A DNA stretch of 64,000 bases from Arthrobacter sp. StoSoilB19 (lineage in GTDB: Bacteria; Actinomycetota; Actinomycetes; Actinomycetales; Micrococcaceae): the NCBI RefSeq assembly GCF_019977275.1, contig NZ_AP024650.1, positions 1,364,001 through 1,428,000 on the forward strand, written 5' to 3'. Positions 53,518 to 62,070 of the stretch are shown one piece after another. The notes under the pieces are model-generated. The model saw only the letters and a program-made list of their open reading frames with translations, was not told the DNA's origin and made no database searches. The position numbers were made by a program, and so were the translations under genes. Every line of letters starts with the position of its first letter. The stretch's first letter is position 1.

Positions 53518-54078
53518 ATGAGACGCACGAAGAAGATGACCGTGGGCCTGACGGCCGCAGCGCTGGCGCTTGGTGCCGGAATCGGCGTGGCCGGCATGGC
53601 ATCCGCCACCACGACGCCCACTCCCACACCCAGCGCGGGTTCCAGTGCTGCCGCTGACGGAACTACCGGCAGCGCCCCCGATGGCATGGGCAGGCACGGC
53701 GGCCGCGGCGGCCATGGGATGGAGCAGGCCTCGGCGCTGGCAGCGAAGCTGGGCGTTGATGAAGCCAAGGTGGCCGACGCCTTGAAGGCCTTCCGCGAAG
53801 CCAACAAGCCCACCACGCCGCCGGCCGAGGGCCAGAAGCCGGATCCTGCCGCCCGCGAGGCTGCACTCGCCACGTCCCTTGCTGCATCGCTGGGCATCGA
53901 TGAAGCGAAGGTGACCGCAGCGCTGCAGGAGATCCGCAGCGAGGAAGAGGCCGAACATGCAGCCGGACTCAAGTCCCGCCTGGACAAGGCTGTAGCGGAT
54001 GGAAAGCTGACCCAGGCTGAAGCCGACGCCGTGACGAAAGCCATCCAGAACGGGGTAATCGGAGGTGGCTGGCACTGA
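53518..54078 (+). CDS. Secreted protein with two tandem helical repeats
   Basis: 186 aa. A signal peptide (MRRTKKMTVGLTAAALALGAGIGVAGMASA) precedes a Thr/Pro-rich stalk, a Gly/His-rich GMGRHGGRGGHGME patch and two similar units: ALAAKLGVDEAKVADALKAFREAN and SLAASLGIDEAKVTAALQEIRSEE. The C-terminal helical hairpin LDKAVADGKLTQAEADAVTKAIQNG resembles motifs in clostridial and actinobacterial exported proteins. The His patch may bind metal. Function unknown. The ATG at 53518 follows a GGAG-containing leader; a strong terminator lies downstream. Confidence 0.82.
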   Translation: MRRTKKMTVGLTAAALALGAGIGVAGMASATTTPTPTPSAGSSAAADGTTGSAPDGMGRHGGRGGHGMEQASALAAKLGVDEAKVADALKAFREANKPTTPPAEGQKPDPAAREAALATSLAASLGIDEAKVTAALQEIRSEEEAEHAAGLKSRLDKAVADGKLTQAEADAVTKAIQNGVIGGGWH

Positions 54079-54119
54079 CCATCACTGTTGTTGAGCGATA
54101 CGCGCAGCCCTGATTGCAA

Positions 54120-54156
54120 AAAGGCGTCCCCGGGAGAATCTCCCGGGGACGCCTTT
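54120..54156. terminator. Bidirectional hairpin terminator
   Basis: Seventeen-bp perfect stem starting AAAGGCGTCCCCGGGAG with a 3-nt loop. A-run before and T-run after make it work for both convergent genes. Confidence 0.9.
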
Positions 54157-54171
54157 CCTTGCTGCTGTGCC

Positions 54172-55620
54172 TTACGCCTTTGCATCCTGCAGTTCGCGGG
54201 GTGCGGTGTCGGCGCTGGTGCCGTCGGTAGCGGTTTCGCCGGCGGCAGCATCGGCGTCGCTGTCATCCACGAACGGGGTCCCGTTGCGGGGTGCGTTGTA
54301 CAGCGATTCGTCCAGGATGCCCTGGCGCTTGGCCACGATGGTGGGAACCAGGGCCTGGCCGGCCACGTTCACAGCGGTGCGCCCCATGTCCAGGATGGGA
54401 TCAATGGCCAGGAGGAGTCCGACGCCGGCCAGCGGCAGTCCCAGCGTGGAGAGCGTCAGGGTGAGCATCACCACGGCGCCGGTGGTGCCGGCGGTTGCGG
54501 CGGAACCGAGGACGGAAACCAGTGCGATCAGCAGGTACTGGCTGAAGTCCAGCTGGATGCCGAAGAACTGGGCCACGAAGATTGCCGAGATCGCGGGGTA
54601 GATGGCTGCGCAGCCGTCCATCTTGGTGGTGGCGCCCAGCGGCACGGCGAAGGAGGCGTAGGCGCGGGGGACGCCCAGACTGCGTTCGGTGACGCGCTGC
54701 GTCAGCGGCAGGGTTCCCACGGACGAGCGGGACACGAAGGCCAGCTGAACGGCGGGCCACACGCCGGAGAAGTACTGCTTGATGGACAGTCCGTGGCTGC
54801 GGACCAGGATGGGGTAAACGACGAACAGCACCAGGACCAGGCCGGCGTAGATGGCCACGGTGAACTTGCCAAGCGAGCCGATGGTGTCCCAGCCGTAGAC
54901 GGCCACGGCGTTGCCGATGAGGCCAACGGTGCCCAGCGGCGCGATGCGGATGATCCACCACAGGACCTTCTGGATCACGGCAAGGGCTGAGGCGTTGAGG
55001 TTGAGGAACGGCTCCGCAGCCTTGCCCACCTTGAGCGCGGCGACGCCCACGGCGATGGCGATCACGAGGATCTGAAGGACGTTGAAGCTGACCGAGGTGG
55101 TGACGGCGCCGGAATCGCCGACCGTGGAGCTGGCACCCAGGCCCAGGAAGTTCTTGGGGAAGAGGCCCACCAGGAAGGCCCACCAGTCACCGGACTTGCC
55201 GGTGTACTTGGCTTCCCCGCTGATGCCGGTGTTGGCGCCGGGCTGCAGCAGCACGCCCAGGCCGATGCCGATCAGCACGGCGATCAGGGACGTAATGGCG
55301 AACCACAGGAGCGTGTTCCAGGCCAGCCTGGCGGCGTTGGACACCTGGCGCAGGTTGGAGATGGAGCTGACGACGGCGGTAAAGATCAGCGGGACCACGG
55401 CGGTCTGCAGCAGGGACACATAGCTTGAGCCGATGGTCTGCAGGGTGGCGCCGAGGGCGTTGGGGTTGGCCTTGGTACTGCCGGTGTACTTGGCCAGCAG
55501 GCCGAGGCCAAGGCCCACGATGAGGGCGGCGATGATCTGGAAGCCGAACGAGCCCGCCCACCTGGGCAGCTGGAATCCGGTCTTCCCTGCGGGGGACGGG
55601 GTGCTTGTCTGAGTGCTCAC
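54172..55620 (-). CDS. Dicarboxylate/amino acid:cation symporter (DAACS family)
   Basis: 482 aa, SLC1/GltPh fold. Hairpin 1 serine-rich motif is SRSSVGTLPLTQRV, TM7 motif is LGATTKMDGCAAIYPAISAIFVAQFFGI (NMDGT variant), and hairpin 2 has GTTGAVVMLTLTLSTLGLP. Substrate may be glutamate, aspartate or C4-dicarboxylates. The GTG start at 55620 has TAGCGT 6 nt upstream, so it is leaderless. Confidence 0.9.
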   Translation of the reverse strand: MSTQTSTPSPAGKTGFQLPRWAGSFGFQIIAALIVGLGLGLLAKYTGSTKANPNALGATLQTIGSSYVSLLQTAVVPLIFTAVVSSISNLRQVSNAARLAWNTLLWFAITSLIAVLIGIGLGVLLQPGANTGISGEAKYTGKSGDWWAFLVGLFPKNFLGLGASSTVGDSGAVTTSVSFNVLQILVIAIAVGVAALKVGKAAEPFLNLNASALAVIQKVLWWIIRIAPLGTVGLIGNAVAVYGWDTIGSLGKFTVAIYAGLVLVLFVVYPILVRSHGLSIKQYFSGVWPAVQLAFVSRSSVGTLPLTQRVTERSLGVPRAYASFAVPLGATTKMDGCAAIYPAISAIFVAQFFGIQLDFSQYLLIALVSVLGSAATAGTTGAVVMLTLTLSTLGLPLAGVGLLLAIDPILDMGRTAVNVAGQALVPTIVAKRQGILDESLYNAPRNGTPFVDDSDADAAAGETATDGTSADTAPRELQDAKA

Positions 55621-55626
55621 CCGACT

Positions 55627-55632
55627 ACGCTA
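55627..55632 (-). promoter_or_regulatory. -10 element (TAGCGT) of the symporter gene; leaderless start
   Basis: Minus-strand TAGCGT, 6 nt, then GTG. A -35-like TTCGTC lies 19 nt further upstream. Confidence 0.55.
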
Positions 55633-55803
55633 GAGCCACCCCGCATACCACGACGAACGAACATTGAGAAATATTACGCGCCCACGCCCACGCAGGAAGC
55701 CGGCAAACCGAGCAAACACAAGGCAGACGGCGGCCTATGTTACTTATTCCCGCCCCGGGTGTGCTTAATGTCTCCTGTTGCCCTCCGTCCCCAAAGGGGG
55801 AGA

Positions 55804-57489
55804 CTACGAGAGCAGCGCCCGGCGGAGCGTGTCGAGTCCAACGGAGCCGATGTTGAGGGCCTTGGTGTGGAACTCCTTGAGGTCGAACCCGGGCCGGGCC
55901 TCAAGTTCGGCGCGGATCTGTTCCCAGAGGCGCTGGCCCACTTTGTAGGAGGGGGCCTGGCCCGGCCAGCCGAGGTAGCGGGTGAACTCGAAGTTGAGTT
56001 GGCCTTCGCTGATGGGGAGGTTTTCCTTGAGGAAGCCGTAGCCCTTGTCCGCGGTCCAGGTGCCGGATCCCCAGCGTTGGGGCATCTCGAGTTCGAGGTG
56101 CACGCCGATGTCGAAGACCACGCGGGCGGCGCGCATGCGCTGCATGTCCAGCATGCCCATGTGGTCGCCGGGATCGTTGAGGTAGCCCAGTTCCTGCATG
56201 AGCTTTTCCGCGTAGAGTGCCCAGCCTTCGCCGTGGCCGGAGGTCCAGCAGACGTTCCGGCGCCATTTGTTCAGCAGCTCGCGGCGGTAGGTTGCGGTGG
56301 CCACCTGGAGGTGGTGGCCCGGGACGCCCTCGTGGTAGACGGTGGTGGTTTCAGCCCAGGTGGTGAACGTGTCCTCGCCGGCGGGGACGGACCACCACAT
56401 GCGGCCGGGGCGGCTGAAGTCGTCGGACGGGCCGGTGTAGTAGATGCCGCCCTCGTCGGTGGGAGCGATCCGGCACTCGAGTTTCTTCATGACGTCGGGG
56501 ATGTCGAAGTGCACTCCGGCGAGTTCGGCAACGGCTTTGTCGGAGAGGCCCTGCATCCATTCCCGGAGCGCCTCGGTGCCTTTCAGTTGCCGGGAGGGGT
56601 CGTTGTTGAGGATGTCCTTGGCTTCGGCGATGGTGGCGCCTGCCTTGATGGTGTCCGCAACGCGCTCCTGTTCCGCGATGAGGCGGTCCAGTTCCTCGAC
56701 GCCCCAGGCGTACGTTTCTTCCAGGTCCACTTCCGCCCCCAGGAAGGAGCGGGAGGCCAGGGCGTAGCGGGCCCTGCCCACGGCGTCCTTCTCAGGCGCG
56801 GCGGGGAGCAGTTCGGTGCGCAGGAATTCTGCCAGCCGGGCGTAGGCACCCCGGGCGGCGTCAGCACCGGCGTCGAGCATAGTTTGCAGCGCAGCGGGCA
56901 GTGGCCCGTCAGCCGTGGTGGCCTCTGCGGCCAGTTTGGCGAAGAAGCCGTCCGGGGCGGCGTACTTGGTCACCTGTTCGATGACGGTCCGCACCTGGCG
57001 GGCAGCGGCCACCCGGCCGGAGTCCCTGGCCATGCGCAGGGATTCGGTGTAGCCGCTGATGGCGGCCGGCACGTTGTGGGCGCGCCCGGCGATGTGCTCC
57101 CAGTCCTGTTCGGTGCCGGTGGGCATGAGGTCGAAGATGGCCCTGATGTCCTGGGCCGGGGAGGCGATGTTGTTCAGGTCCGCGTATTCCCAGCCGGAGG
57201 CGTGGATCAGCAGTTGCAGGCCGAGCCGTTCCCGCATGGCGTCCAGGGTGACGGCGTCCACGTCGTCTTCCGGTTCCAGGCCCTCCAGGGCAACCAGGGC
57301 CTCCCGCGCCGCCTCCGCGAATCCGGCAATGCCGGCGGGGGAGAAATCCTGGTACTCCGTTTCATGTCCCGGCAGGCCAAGGGTGGTGGCGAAGGTCGGG
57401 TTGAGCCTGATGAGGGTGTCCGTGTAGTTGTCCGCGACGGCGTCGATCCGGGTGTGCGGGCGCGCGGCGGGTGCAGTGTCTGTAGTCAC
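55804..57489 (-). CDS. DUF885 family protein (putative zinc carboxypeptidase-like)
   Basis: 561 aa. The metal motif HEGVPGHHLQ is present, with a downstream glutamate region GHGEGWALYAEKLMQELGYL, both hallmarks of the DUF885 family, which shows a peptidase-M3-like helical fold. No signal peptide, so cytoplasmic. Actual substrate unknown. The GTG start at 57489 has TAGTCT 6 nt upstream, so probably leaderless. It lies 68 nt downstream of accE on the same strand. Confidence 0.88.
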   Translation of the reverse strand: MTTDTAPAARPHTRIDAVADNYTDTLIRLNPTFATTLGLPGHETEYQDFSPAGIAGFAEAAREALVALEGLEPEDDVDAVTLDAMRERLGLQLLIHASGWEYADLNNIASPAQDIRAIFDLMPTGTEQDWEHIAGRAHNVPAAISGYTESLRMARDSGRVAAARQVRTVIEQVTKYAAPDGFFAKLAAEATTADGPLPAALQTMLDAGADAARGAYARLAEFLRTELLPAAPEKDAVGRARYALASRSFLGAEVDLEETYAWGVEELDRLIAEQERVADTIKAGATIAEAKDILNNDPSRQLKGTEALREWMQGLSDKAVAELAGVHFDIPDVMKKLECRIAPTDEGGIYYTGPSDDFSRPGRMWWSVPAGEDTFTTWAETTTVYHEGVPGHHLQVATATYRRELLNKWRRNVCWTSGHGEGWALYAEKLMQELGYLNDPGDHMGMLDMQRMRAARVVFDIGVHLELEMPQRWGSGTWTADKGYGFLKENLPISEGQLNFEFTRYLGWPGQAPSYKVGQRLWEQIRAELEARPGFDLKEFHTKALNIGSVGLDTLRRALLS

Positions 57490-57495
57490 ATGACG

Positions 57496-57501
57496 AGACT
57501 A
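57496..57501 (-). promoter_or_regulatory. -10 element (TAGTCT) of the DUF885 gene; leaderless start
   Basis: Minus-strand TAGTCT, 6 nt, then GTG at 57489. Confidence 0.55.
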
Positions 57502-57557
57502 TCGCCCGGACTGCGCCGAGGCCTGGGCCCACGCCGCCGGGGATCCACGCCCGGGAC

Positions 57558-57800
57558 TCAGCCGCGGCTTCGTTTCCAGGCGCCGGGACCGGGCGTGGGT
57601 TCGAGCTTGAGCTGCTGCCGGCGCACCCAGTGCCGAACGGTCGGTTTGTCCGCACGTGCAGGTTCGGCGCCGCCAAGGGAGAGGACGACGGCGGTCAGTG
57701 CGGCCAGTTCCTCGGCGTTCGGCTGTCCTTTGACCACAGAGAGCAGCGGAGCGGCAAGCGCTTCGGCGGCCGGCCCGGTCCCGGTATTTTCGGTGGCCAT
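57558..57800 (-). CDS. accE: Acyl-CoA carboxylase epsilon subunit
   Basis: 80 aa. The short actinobacterial epsilon polypeptide that stabilises some alpha-beta carboxylase complexes: LLSVVKGQPNAEELAALTAVVLSLGG and the tail TVRHWVRRQQLKLEPTPGPGAWKRS are typical. The ATG shares a base with the accD stop (TGATG), so it is coupled to accD. Confidence 0.85.
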   Translation of the reverse strand: MATENTGTGPAAEALAAPLLSVVKGQPNAEELAALTAVVLSLGGAEPARADKPTVRHWVRRQQLKLEPTPGPGAWKRSRG

Positions 57801-59383
57801 CACAGCGGGATGTTCCCATGCTTCTTGGCGGGGAGGCTGGCGCGCTTGTCGCGCAGGGCACGCAGTCCCTTGATGATTTGGATCCGGGTATCGGAGGGGG
57901 CGATGACGGCGTCCACGTAACCCAGTTCGGCTGCCTGGTACGGGTTGAGGAGTTCTTCCTCGTACTGGCGGATCACCTCGGCGCGGCGGGCCTCAACGTC
58001 GCCGCCGTCCTGGGCGACCGCGGCGAGGTCGCGCCGGTAGAGGATGTTCACCGCGCCCTGGGCGCCCATCACACCGATCTGGGCCGTGGGCCATGCCAGG
58101 TTCAGGTCGGCGCCGAGCTTCTTGGAACCCATCACGATGTAGGCGCCGCCGTAGGCCTTGCGGGTGATGACGGTGAGCTTTGGAACAGTGGCCTCGGCGT
58201 AGGCGTAGAGGAGTTTGGCGCCGCGGCGGATGATGCCCTGGAATTCCTGGTCCTTGCCGGGGAGGAACCCGGGGACGTCCACCAGGGTGATGATGGGGAT
58301 GTTGAAGGCGTCGCAGTGCCGCACGAACCGGGCGGCCTTCTCTGACGCCGCGATGTCCAGGGTGCCGGCGAACTGCAGCGGCTGGTTGGCCACGATGCCC
58401 ACGGTGTGGCCCTCCACCCGGCCGTAGCCGATCATCACGTTGGGGGCGTACAGGGCCTGCATCTCCAGGAAGTGCCCGTCGTCCACGATCTGTTCGACGA
58501 CGGCGCGCATGTCGTAGGGCTGGTTGGCGGAATCCGGAACCAGCGTGTCCAGGGCGATGTCGTCGTCGTCGACCTCCAACTCCTGCTGGTGCCCCAGCAC
58601 CGGTGCCTCGGAGAGGTTGTTGGAAGGCAGGAAGTCCAGCAGTTCGCGCACGAACTCGATGGCGTCGGTCTCATCCGAGGCCAGGTAGGCGGACGTTCCG
58701 GTGGTGGCATTGTGCTGCCGGGCGCCGCCCAGGGTTTCCATGTCCACATCCTCGCCGGTGACGGTCTTGATGACGTCGGGGCCGGTAATGAACATGTGCG
58801 AGGTCTTGTCCACCATCACCACGTAGTCGGTGAGGGCCGGGGAGTAGGCGGCGCCGCCGGCGGACGGCCCCATGATCAGGGAGATCTGCGGCACCACGCC
58901 GCTGGCGTGGACGTTGTTGCGGAAGATGTCCGCGAACATGGCCAGCGAGGCCACGCCTTCCTGGATGCGGGCGCCGCCGCCGTCCAGGATGCCGACGACG
59001 GGGCAGCCGTTGCGGAGCGCGAACTCCTGCACCTTGACGATTTTTTCGCCGTTGACCTGGCTCAGCGATCCGCCGTAGACAGTGAAGTCCTGGCTGTACA
59101 CCGCCACCAGCCGGCCGTCGACGGTGCCGTAGCCGGAGACCAGGCCATCGCCCAGGGGTTTCTTCTTCTCCATGCCGAAGGCGGTGGAGCGGTGCACGGC
59201 CAGGGCGTCGAATTCTACAAACGAGTCTTCGTCCAGCAGCAGGGCGATGCGCTCGCGGGCCGTGTTCTTGCCGCGCGCATGCTGCTTTTCGATGGCTTCG
59301 GGGCCGGAGGGCTGTTCGGCGCGCGCCTGGCGGTCGCGGAAATCGGCAATCTTTCCCGCAGTCGTTGTCAGATCGTGGCTCAT
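57800..59383 (-). CDS. accD: Acyl-CoA carboxylase beta subunit (carboxyltransferase)
   Basis: 527 aa. Crotonase-fold carboxyltransferase of the AccD5/PccB class: [30 protein letters not shown], oxyanion hole stretches [10 protein letters not shown] and [11 protein letters not shown], and the C-terminal [38 protein letters not shown]. With the epsilon gene and a biotin carboxylase 8 kb away it forms an acetyl/propionyl-CoA carboxylase; the substrate cannot be fixed by eye. The ATG at 59383 has GGAG 8 nt upstream; the longer frame lacks one. Confidence 0.93.
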   Translation of the reverse strand: MSHDLTTTAGKIADFRDRQARAEQPSGPEAIEKQHARGKNTARERIALLLDEDSFVEFDALAVHRSTAFGMEKKKPLGDGLVSGYGTVDGRLVAVYSQDFTVYGGSLSQVNGEKIVKVQEFALRNGCPVVGILDGGGARIQEGVASLAMFADIFRNNVHASGVVPQISLIMGPSAGGAAYSPALTDYVVMVDKTSHMFITGPDVIKTVTGEDVDMETLGGARQHNATTGTSAYLASDETDAIEFVRELLDFLPSNNLSEAPVLGHQQELEVDDDDIALDTLVPDSANQPYDMRAVVEQIVDDGHFLEMQALYAPNVMIGYGRVEGHTVGIVANQPLQFAGTLDIAASEKAARFVRHCDAFNIPIITLVDVPGFLPGKDQEFQGIIRRGAKLLYAYAEATVPKLTVITRKAYGGAYIVMGSKKLGADLNLAWPTAQIGVMGAQGAVNILYRRDLAAVAQDGGDVEARRAEVIRQYEEELLNPYQAAELGYVDAVIAPSDTRIQIIKGLRALRDKRASLPAKKHGNIPL

Positions 59384-59513
59384 CAAGTGTCTCCGGCTCT
59401 GTAGCAGGTCAATTCTGTTGGCTGGCGGGCCCGTACTGTCTGGAGCTTTAAGTAGCATCCACACAAAAGACGAACCCTGCTGGCAAGTCTAGTGACGCTT
59501 TGGACGCCCGCAG

Positions 59514-59530
59514 CTGTAGGGAACCTACAA
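59514..59530. promoter_or_regulatory. Dyad CTGTAGGGAACCTACAA upstream of accD
   Basis: TGTAGG-GAA-CCTACA dyad, 15 of 17 bases identical to the element at 49447-49463 before the biotin carboxylase gene. It lies 131-147 nt before the accD ATG and 70-86 nt before the divergent SDR gene. Confidence 0.65.
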
Positions 59531-59561
59531 TTTTCTGCCGTTCCTGCAACGTCCCCTCAAT

Positions 59562-59577
59562 GTTACTCGGCGGTAAC
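59562..59577. promoter_or_regulatory. Dyad GTTAC-N6-GTAAC in the SDR promoter
   Basis: Exact inverted repeat located between the expected -35 and the -10 (TACAGT) of the SDR gene, so a bound protein would block this promoter. The regulator is unknown. Confidence 0.5.
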
Positions 59578-59587
59578 TTAGTTGGGT

Positions 59588-59593
59588 TACAGT
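59588..59593 (+). promoter_or_regulatory. -10 element (TACAGT) of the SDR gene; leaderless start
   Basis: TACAGT, 6 nt, then ATG at 59600; no ribosome site in between. Confidence 0.6.
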
Positions 59594-59599
59594 GTTGCC

Positions 59600-60487
59600 A
59601 TGACTTCAAGCGATGATGCTTTGCATGCTCCCGAAAGCCCCTACCGGGCCACCGGTTCCCTGGCGGGCAGGACCATCCTCATCTCCGGCGGCAGCCGCGG
59701 AATCGGACTGGCCATTGCCACAAGGGCGGCGCGGGACGGCGCCAATATCGTGCTGCTGGCCAAAACGGGGGAGCCGCACCCCAAGCTGGCGGGCACCGTG
59801 TACACGGCGGCTGCGCAGCTCGAGGAGGCCGGCGGCCAGGCGCTGCCGCTGGTGGGCGATGTGCGCAGGGACGAAGACGTGGCCGGCGCCGTGGCCGCAG
59901 CCGTTGAGCGGTTCGGCGGCATCGACGTCGTCATCAACAATGCCTCCGCCATCGACCTTTCCACCACTGATGCAGTGGACATGAAAAAGTACGACCTGAT
60001 GCAGGACATCAACGTCCGCGGCACCTTCCTGTTGTCCAAGCTGGCGCTGCCGGCGCTCCGGAAGTCGGAACAGGGGCACATCCTCACGCTCTCGCCGCCG
60101 CTGAACCTCCACCCCTCCTGGGCGGGGAAGCACCTTGCGTACACCATGGCCAAATACGGGATGAGCCTGACCACGTTGGGGCTGGCGGAGGAACTGAAGG
60201 CTGACGGCATCAGGGTCAACTCCCTGTGGCCCTGCACCCTCATCGATACCGCCGCCATCCGGAACATGCCCCACGGCGAAACCATGGTGCTGGCGGCGCG
60301 TGGACCGCAGATCATGGCGGACGCCGCCCACGCCATCCTGACCGGCAGCAACCTCGCCGCCGGCGGGCCGCCGTCGGGCAACTTCTACACGGACGAGCAG
60401 GTCCTGGCGGCAGCGGGGGTGACCGATTTCCGTCCTTACAGCCTGGGAGCACCCGAAGACCGTCTGGTTCCGGACATCTTCCTCTAG
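59600..60487 (+). CDS. Short-chain dehydrogenase, HSDL2-like
   Basis: 295 aa cytoplasmic NAD(P) oxidoreductase. Cofactor loop LISGGSRGIGLAIATRAA, NNAS motif (VINNASAIDL), and active site YTMAKYGMS (Tyr-x3-Lys); the catalytic-Ser position reads LSPPLNLHPSW, as in HSDL2-type proteins. A role in acyl-chain or steroid-like metabolism is suggested by the divergent accD gene and the shared dyads. The ATG at 59600 is chosen because of the -10 element 6 nt before it. Confidence 0.9.
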   Translation: MTSSDDALHAPESPYRATGSLAGRTILISGGSRGIGLAIATRAARDGANIVLLAKTGEPHPKLAGTVYTAAAQLEEAGGQALPLVGDVRRDEDVAGAVAAAVERFGGIDVVINNASAIDLSTTDAVDMKKYDLMQDINVRGTFLLSKLALPALRKSEQGHILTLSPPLNLHPSWAGKHLAYTMAKYGMSLTTLGLAEELKADGIRVNSLWPCTLIDTAAIRNMPHGETMVLAARGPQIMADAAHAILTGSNLAAGGPPSGNFYTDEQVLAAAGVTDFRPYSLGAPEDRLVPDIFL

Positions 60488-60560
60488 GCGGCCGTACGGG
60501 CGTGGCCGGGTTGTCCTTCCCGGGGCGGCAGACGGCTCGGTGGGACCGGGCCAGGCTCGG

Positions 60561-60566
60561 TAGGAT
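60561..60566 (+). promoter_or_regulatory. -10 element (TAGGAT) of birA; leaderless start
   Basis: TAGGAT, 6 nt, then ATG at 60573. Confidence 0.6.
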
Positions 60567-60572
60567 TTGGGT

Positions 60573-61481
60573 ATGGACGACGCACACGCACCGGGCACCC
60601 CCCTGAACCGAGGGGACCTGGCCGACCAGCGTTTCCTCTCTGCCACCGGAATACCGCGGATCGACGTGGTGGACTCCACGGGCTCCACCAACGCGGACCT
60701 CCTGCGCGGTGTCACGGTGGAACCTTCGGCCTGGCCTGACCTCTCCGTGCTGACCGCCGAGTACCAGACCGCCGCCAGGGGACGCCTGGACAGGCGCTGG
60801 GAAGCGCCGCCACTGAGCTCCGTGTCCGTGTCCGTGGTGCTGCGTCCGGTCAACGCGGACGGCAGGCCCCTGCCCACCCAGAGCTACTCCTGGTTGTCCC
60901 TGATCGCAGCGCTGGCGCTGCGTGAGACGCTCCTGGAAACGGCCGGGATTCCGGCCGAGCTCAAGTGGCCCAACGACGTCCTGGTGCGGGGCAGGAAAAT
61001 CGCCGGCATCCTCGCCCAGCTGGGGCCGATGGTTGATGGCAACGTGCCCCCGGTGATCCTGGGGACCGGCCTGAACGTCACCCTGACCGAAAGCGAACTT
61101 CCGGTGCCCACCGCCACCTCCGTGGCCCTGGAAGGTGCCCGCACCACGGACCGGACCGCGCTGCTGAAAAGCTACCTGTCCCACTTTGCGGTCCTGTACC
61201 GCAGTTTCTGCAACGCCGACGGCGACCCTGCGGCCGGGATGGCCGGTGGCCCGTCGCTGCACAAGAGGGTGGAAGCCGTGATGGTCACCCTGGGCAAGCA
61301 AGTGCGCGCACAGCTGCCCGGCGACCACGAGATCATTGGACACGCGTCCCGCCTGGACGATTACGGCTCCCTGCTGGTGGTGGACCGCGACTCGCGGGAG
61401 CACGTGGTGACCGCCGGCGACGTGGTGCACCTGCGGCCCTGGACGGCGCCGGACGCGCCAGGCCAAGGTGGTTATGCGTAG
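60573..61481 (+). CDS. birA: Biotin--[acetyl-CoA-carboxylase] ligase
   Basis: 302 aa. Attaches biotin to the lysine of biotin carrier domains such as that of the nearby carboxylase. Catalytic-core motifs: DSTGSTNADLL, QTAARGRLDRRWEAPP (GRGRxGR loop variant), LKWPNDVLVRGRKIAGIL and a C-terminal SH3-like domain. There is no N-terminal DNA-binding domain, so it is not a repressor. The end overlaps the next gene by 8 nt. Confidence 0.94.
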   Translation: MDDAHAPGTPLNRGDLADQRFLSATGIPRIDVVDSTGSTNADLLRGVTVEPSAWPDLSVLTAEYQTAARGRLDRRWEAPPLSSVSVSVVLRPVNADGRPLPTQSYSWLSLIAALALRETLLETAGIPAELKWPNDVLVRGRKIAGILAQLGPMVDGNVPPVILGTGLNVTLTESELPVPTATSVALEGARTTDRTALLKSYLSHFAVLYRSFCNADGDPAAGMAGGPSLHKRVEAVMVTLGKQVRAQLPGDHEIIGHASRLDDYGSLLVVDRDSREHVVTAGDVVHLRPWTAPDAPGQGGYA

Positions 61482-62070
61482 AATCCTGGTTCCCGGGGAG
61501 CAGGTCATCGTCACTACCCGCCCGCAGCCCCGGAAGCTGGCCGGGGCAGCCGTGGCCTTCGTGCTGGCGCCGGCGTTGGCGGCGTACGCCAGTGCCTGGA
61601 TCGTCCGCGGCGGGGCAGCCCGCATGGCTCCAGCCTTTGGCCGCCAGTGGACGCCGTGGCTTGTCACTGCCTGCGTCCTCGCTGCTGCGGCTGTTTGGCT
61701 GGGCTACTGCCTGCCGCGCCTGCTCCGCTGGCAGGGCACCCGCTACACGCTTACCAGCCAACGGATGGTGGCGCGGTACGGGCTGCTTAACCGGCGGGAC
61801 CAGCAGGTGAACCTGGCGTCGGTGCGTAACCTGACGGTCCACGAATCGCTGCTGCAGCGATTGGTGCGCTCGGGGAATATATCCTTGGAAACCGGGTACC
61901 AGGGCGTGGTGACTTTCCGCGACGTGCCTGAGGTTGCCAAATTCCGCGACTTTATCCTCGACGCCATCGGGGAACTGCCGGACGACAGCGCCCAGCCGGA
62001 TGGCGCGACGCATTACCCTGCCGGTGCTTTTCCGGAGGACATGAGAGAAGGTGGACGGGATGACCGATGA
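61474..62070 (+). CDS. PH-domain (bPH2/YdbS-like) membrane protein
   Basis: 198 aa. Two transmembrane helices (about residues 26-46 and 64-82) are followed by a bacterial PH domain with RYTLTSQRMVARYGLLNRRDQQVNLASVRNLTVHESLLQRLVRSGNI. Function unknown. The ATG at 61474 has AAGG 5 nt before it, inside the birA end; a GTG at 61468 is possible. birA, this gene and the cyclase gene all overlap, so they form one operon. Confidence 0.87.
   Translation: MRRILVPGEQVIVTTRPQPRKLAGAAVAFVLAPALAAYASAWIVRGGAARMAPAFGRQWTPWLVTACVLAAAAVWLGYCLPRLLRWQGTRYTLTSQRMVARYGLLNRRDQQVNLASVRNLTVHESLLQRLVRSGNISLETGYQGVVTFRDVPEVAKFRDFILDAIGELPDDSAQPDGATHYPAGAFPEDMREGGRDDR

Noticed and set aside
55759..57873. 704-codon plus-strand frame opposite the DUF885 and accE genes
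   Set aside because: It covers two minus-strand genes with recognisable motifs and shows only low-complexity Gly/Val/His sequence.
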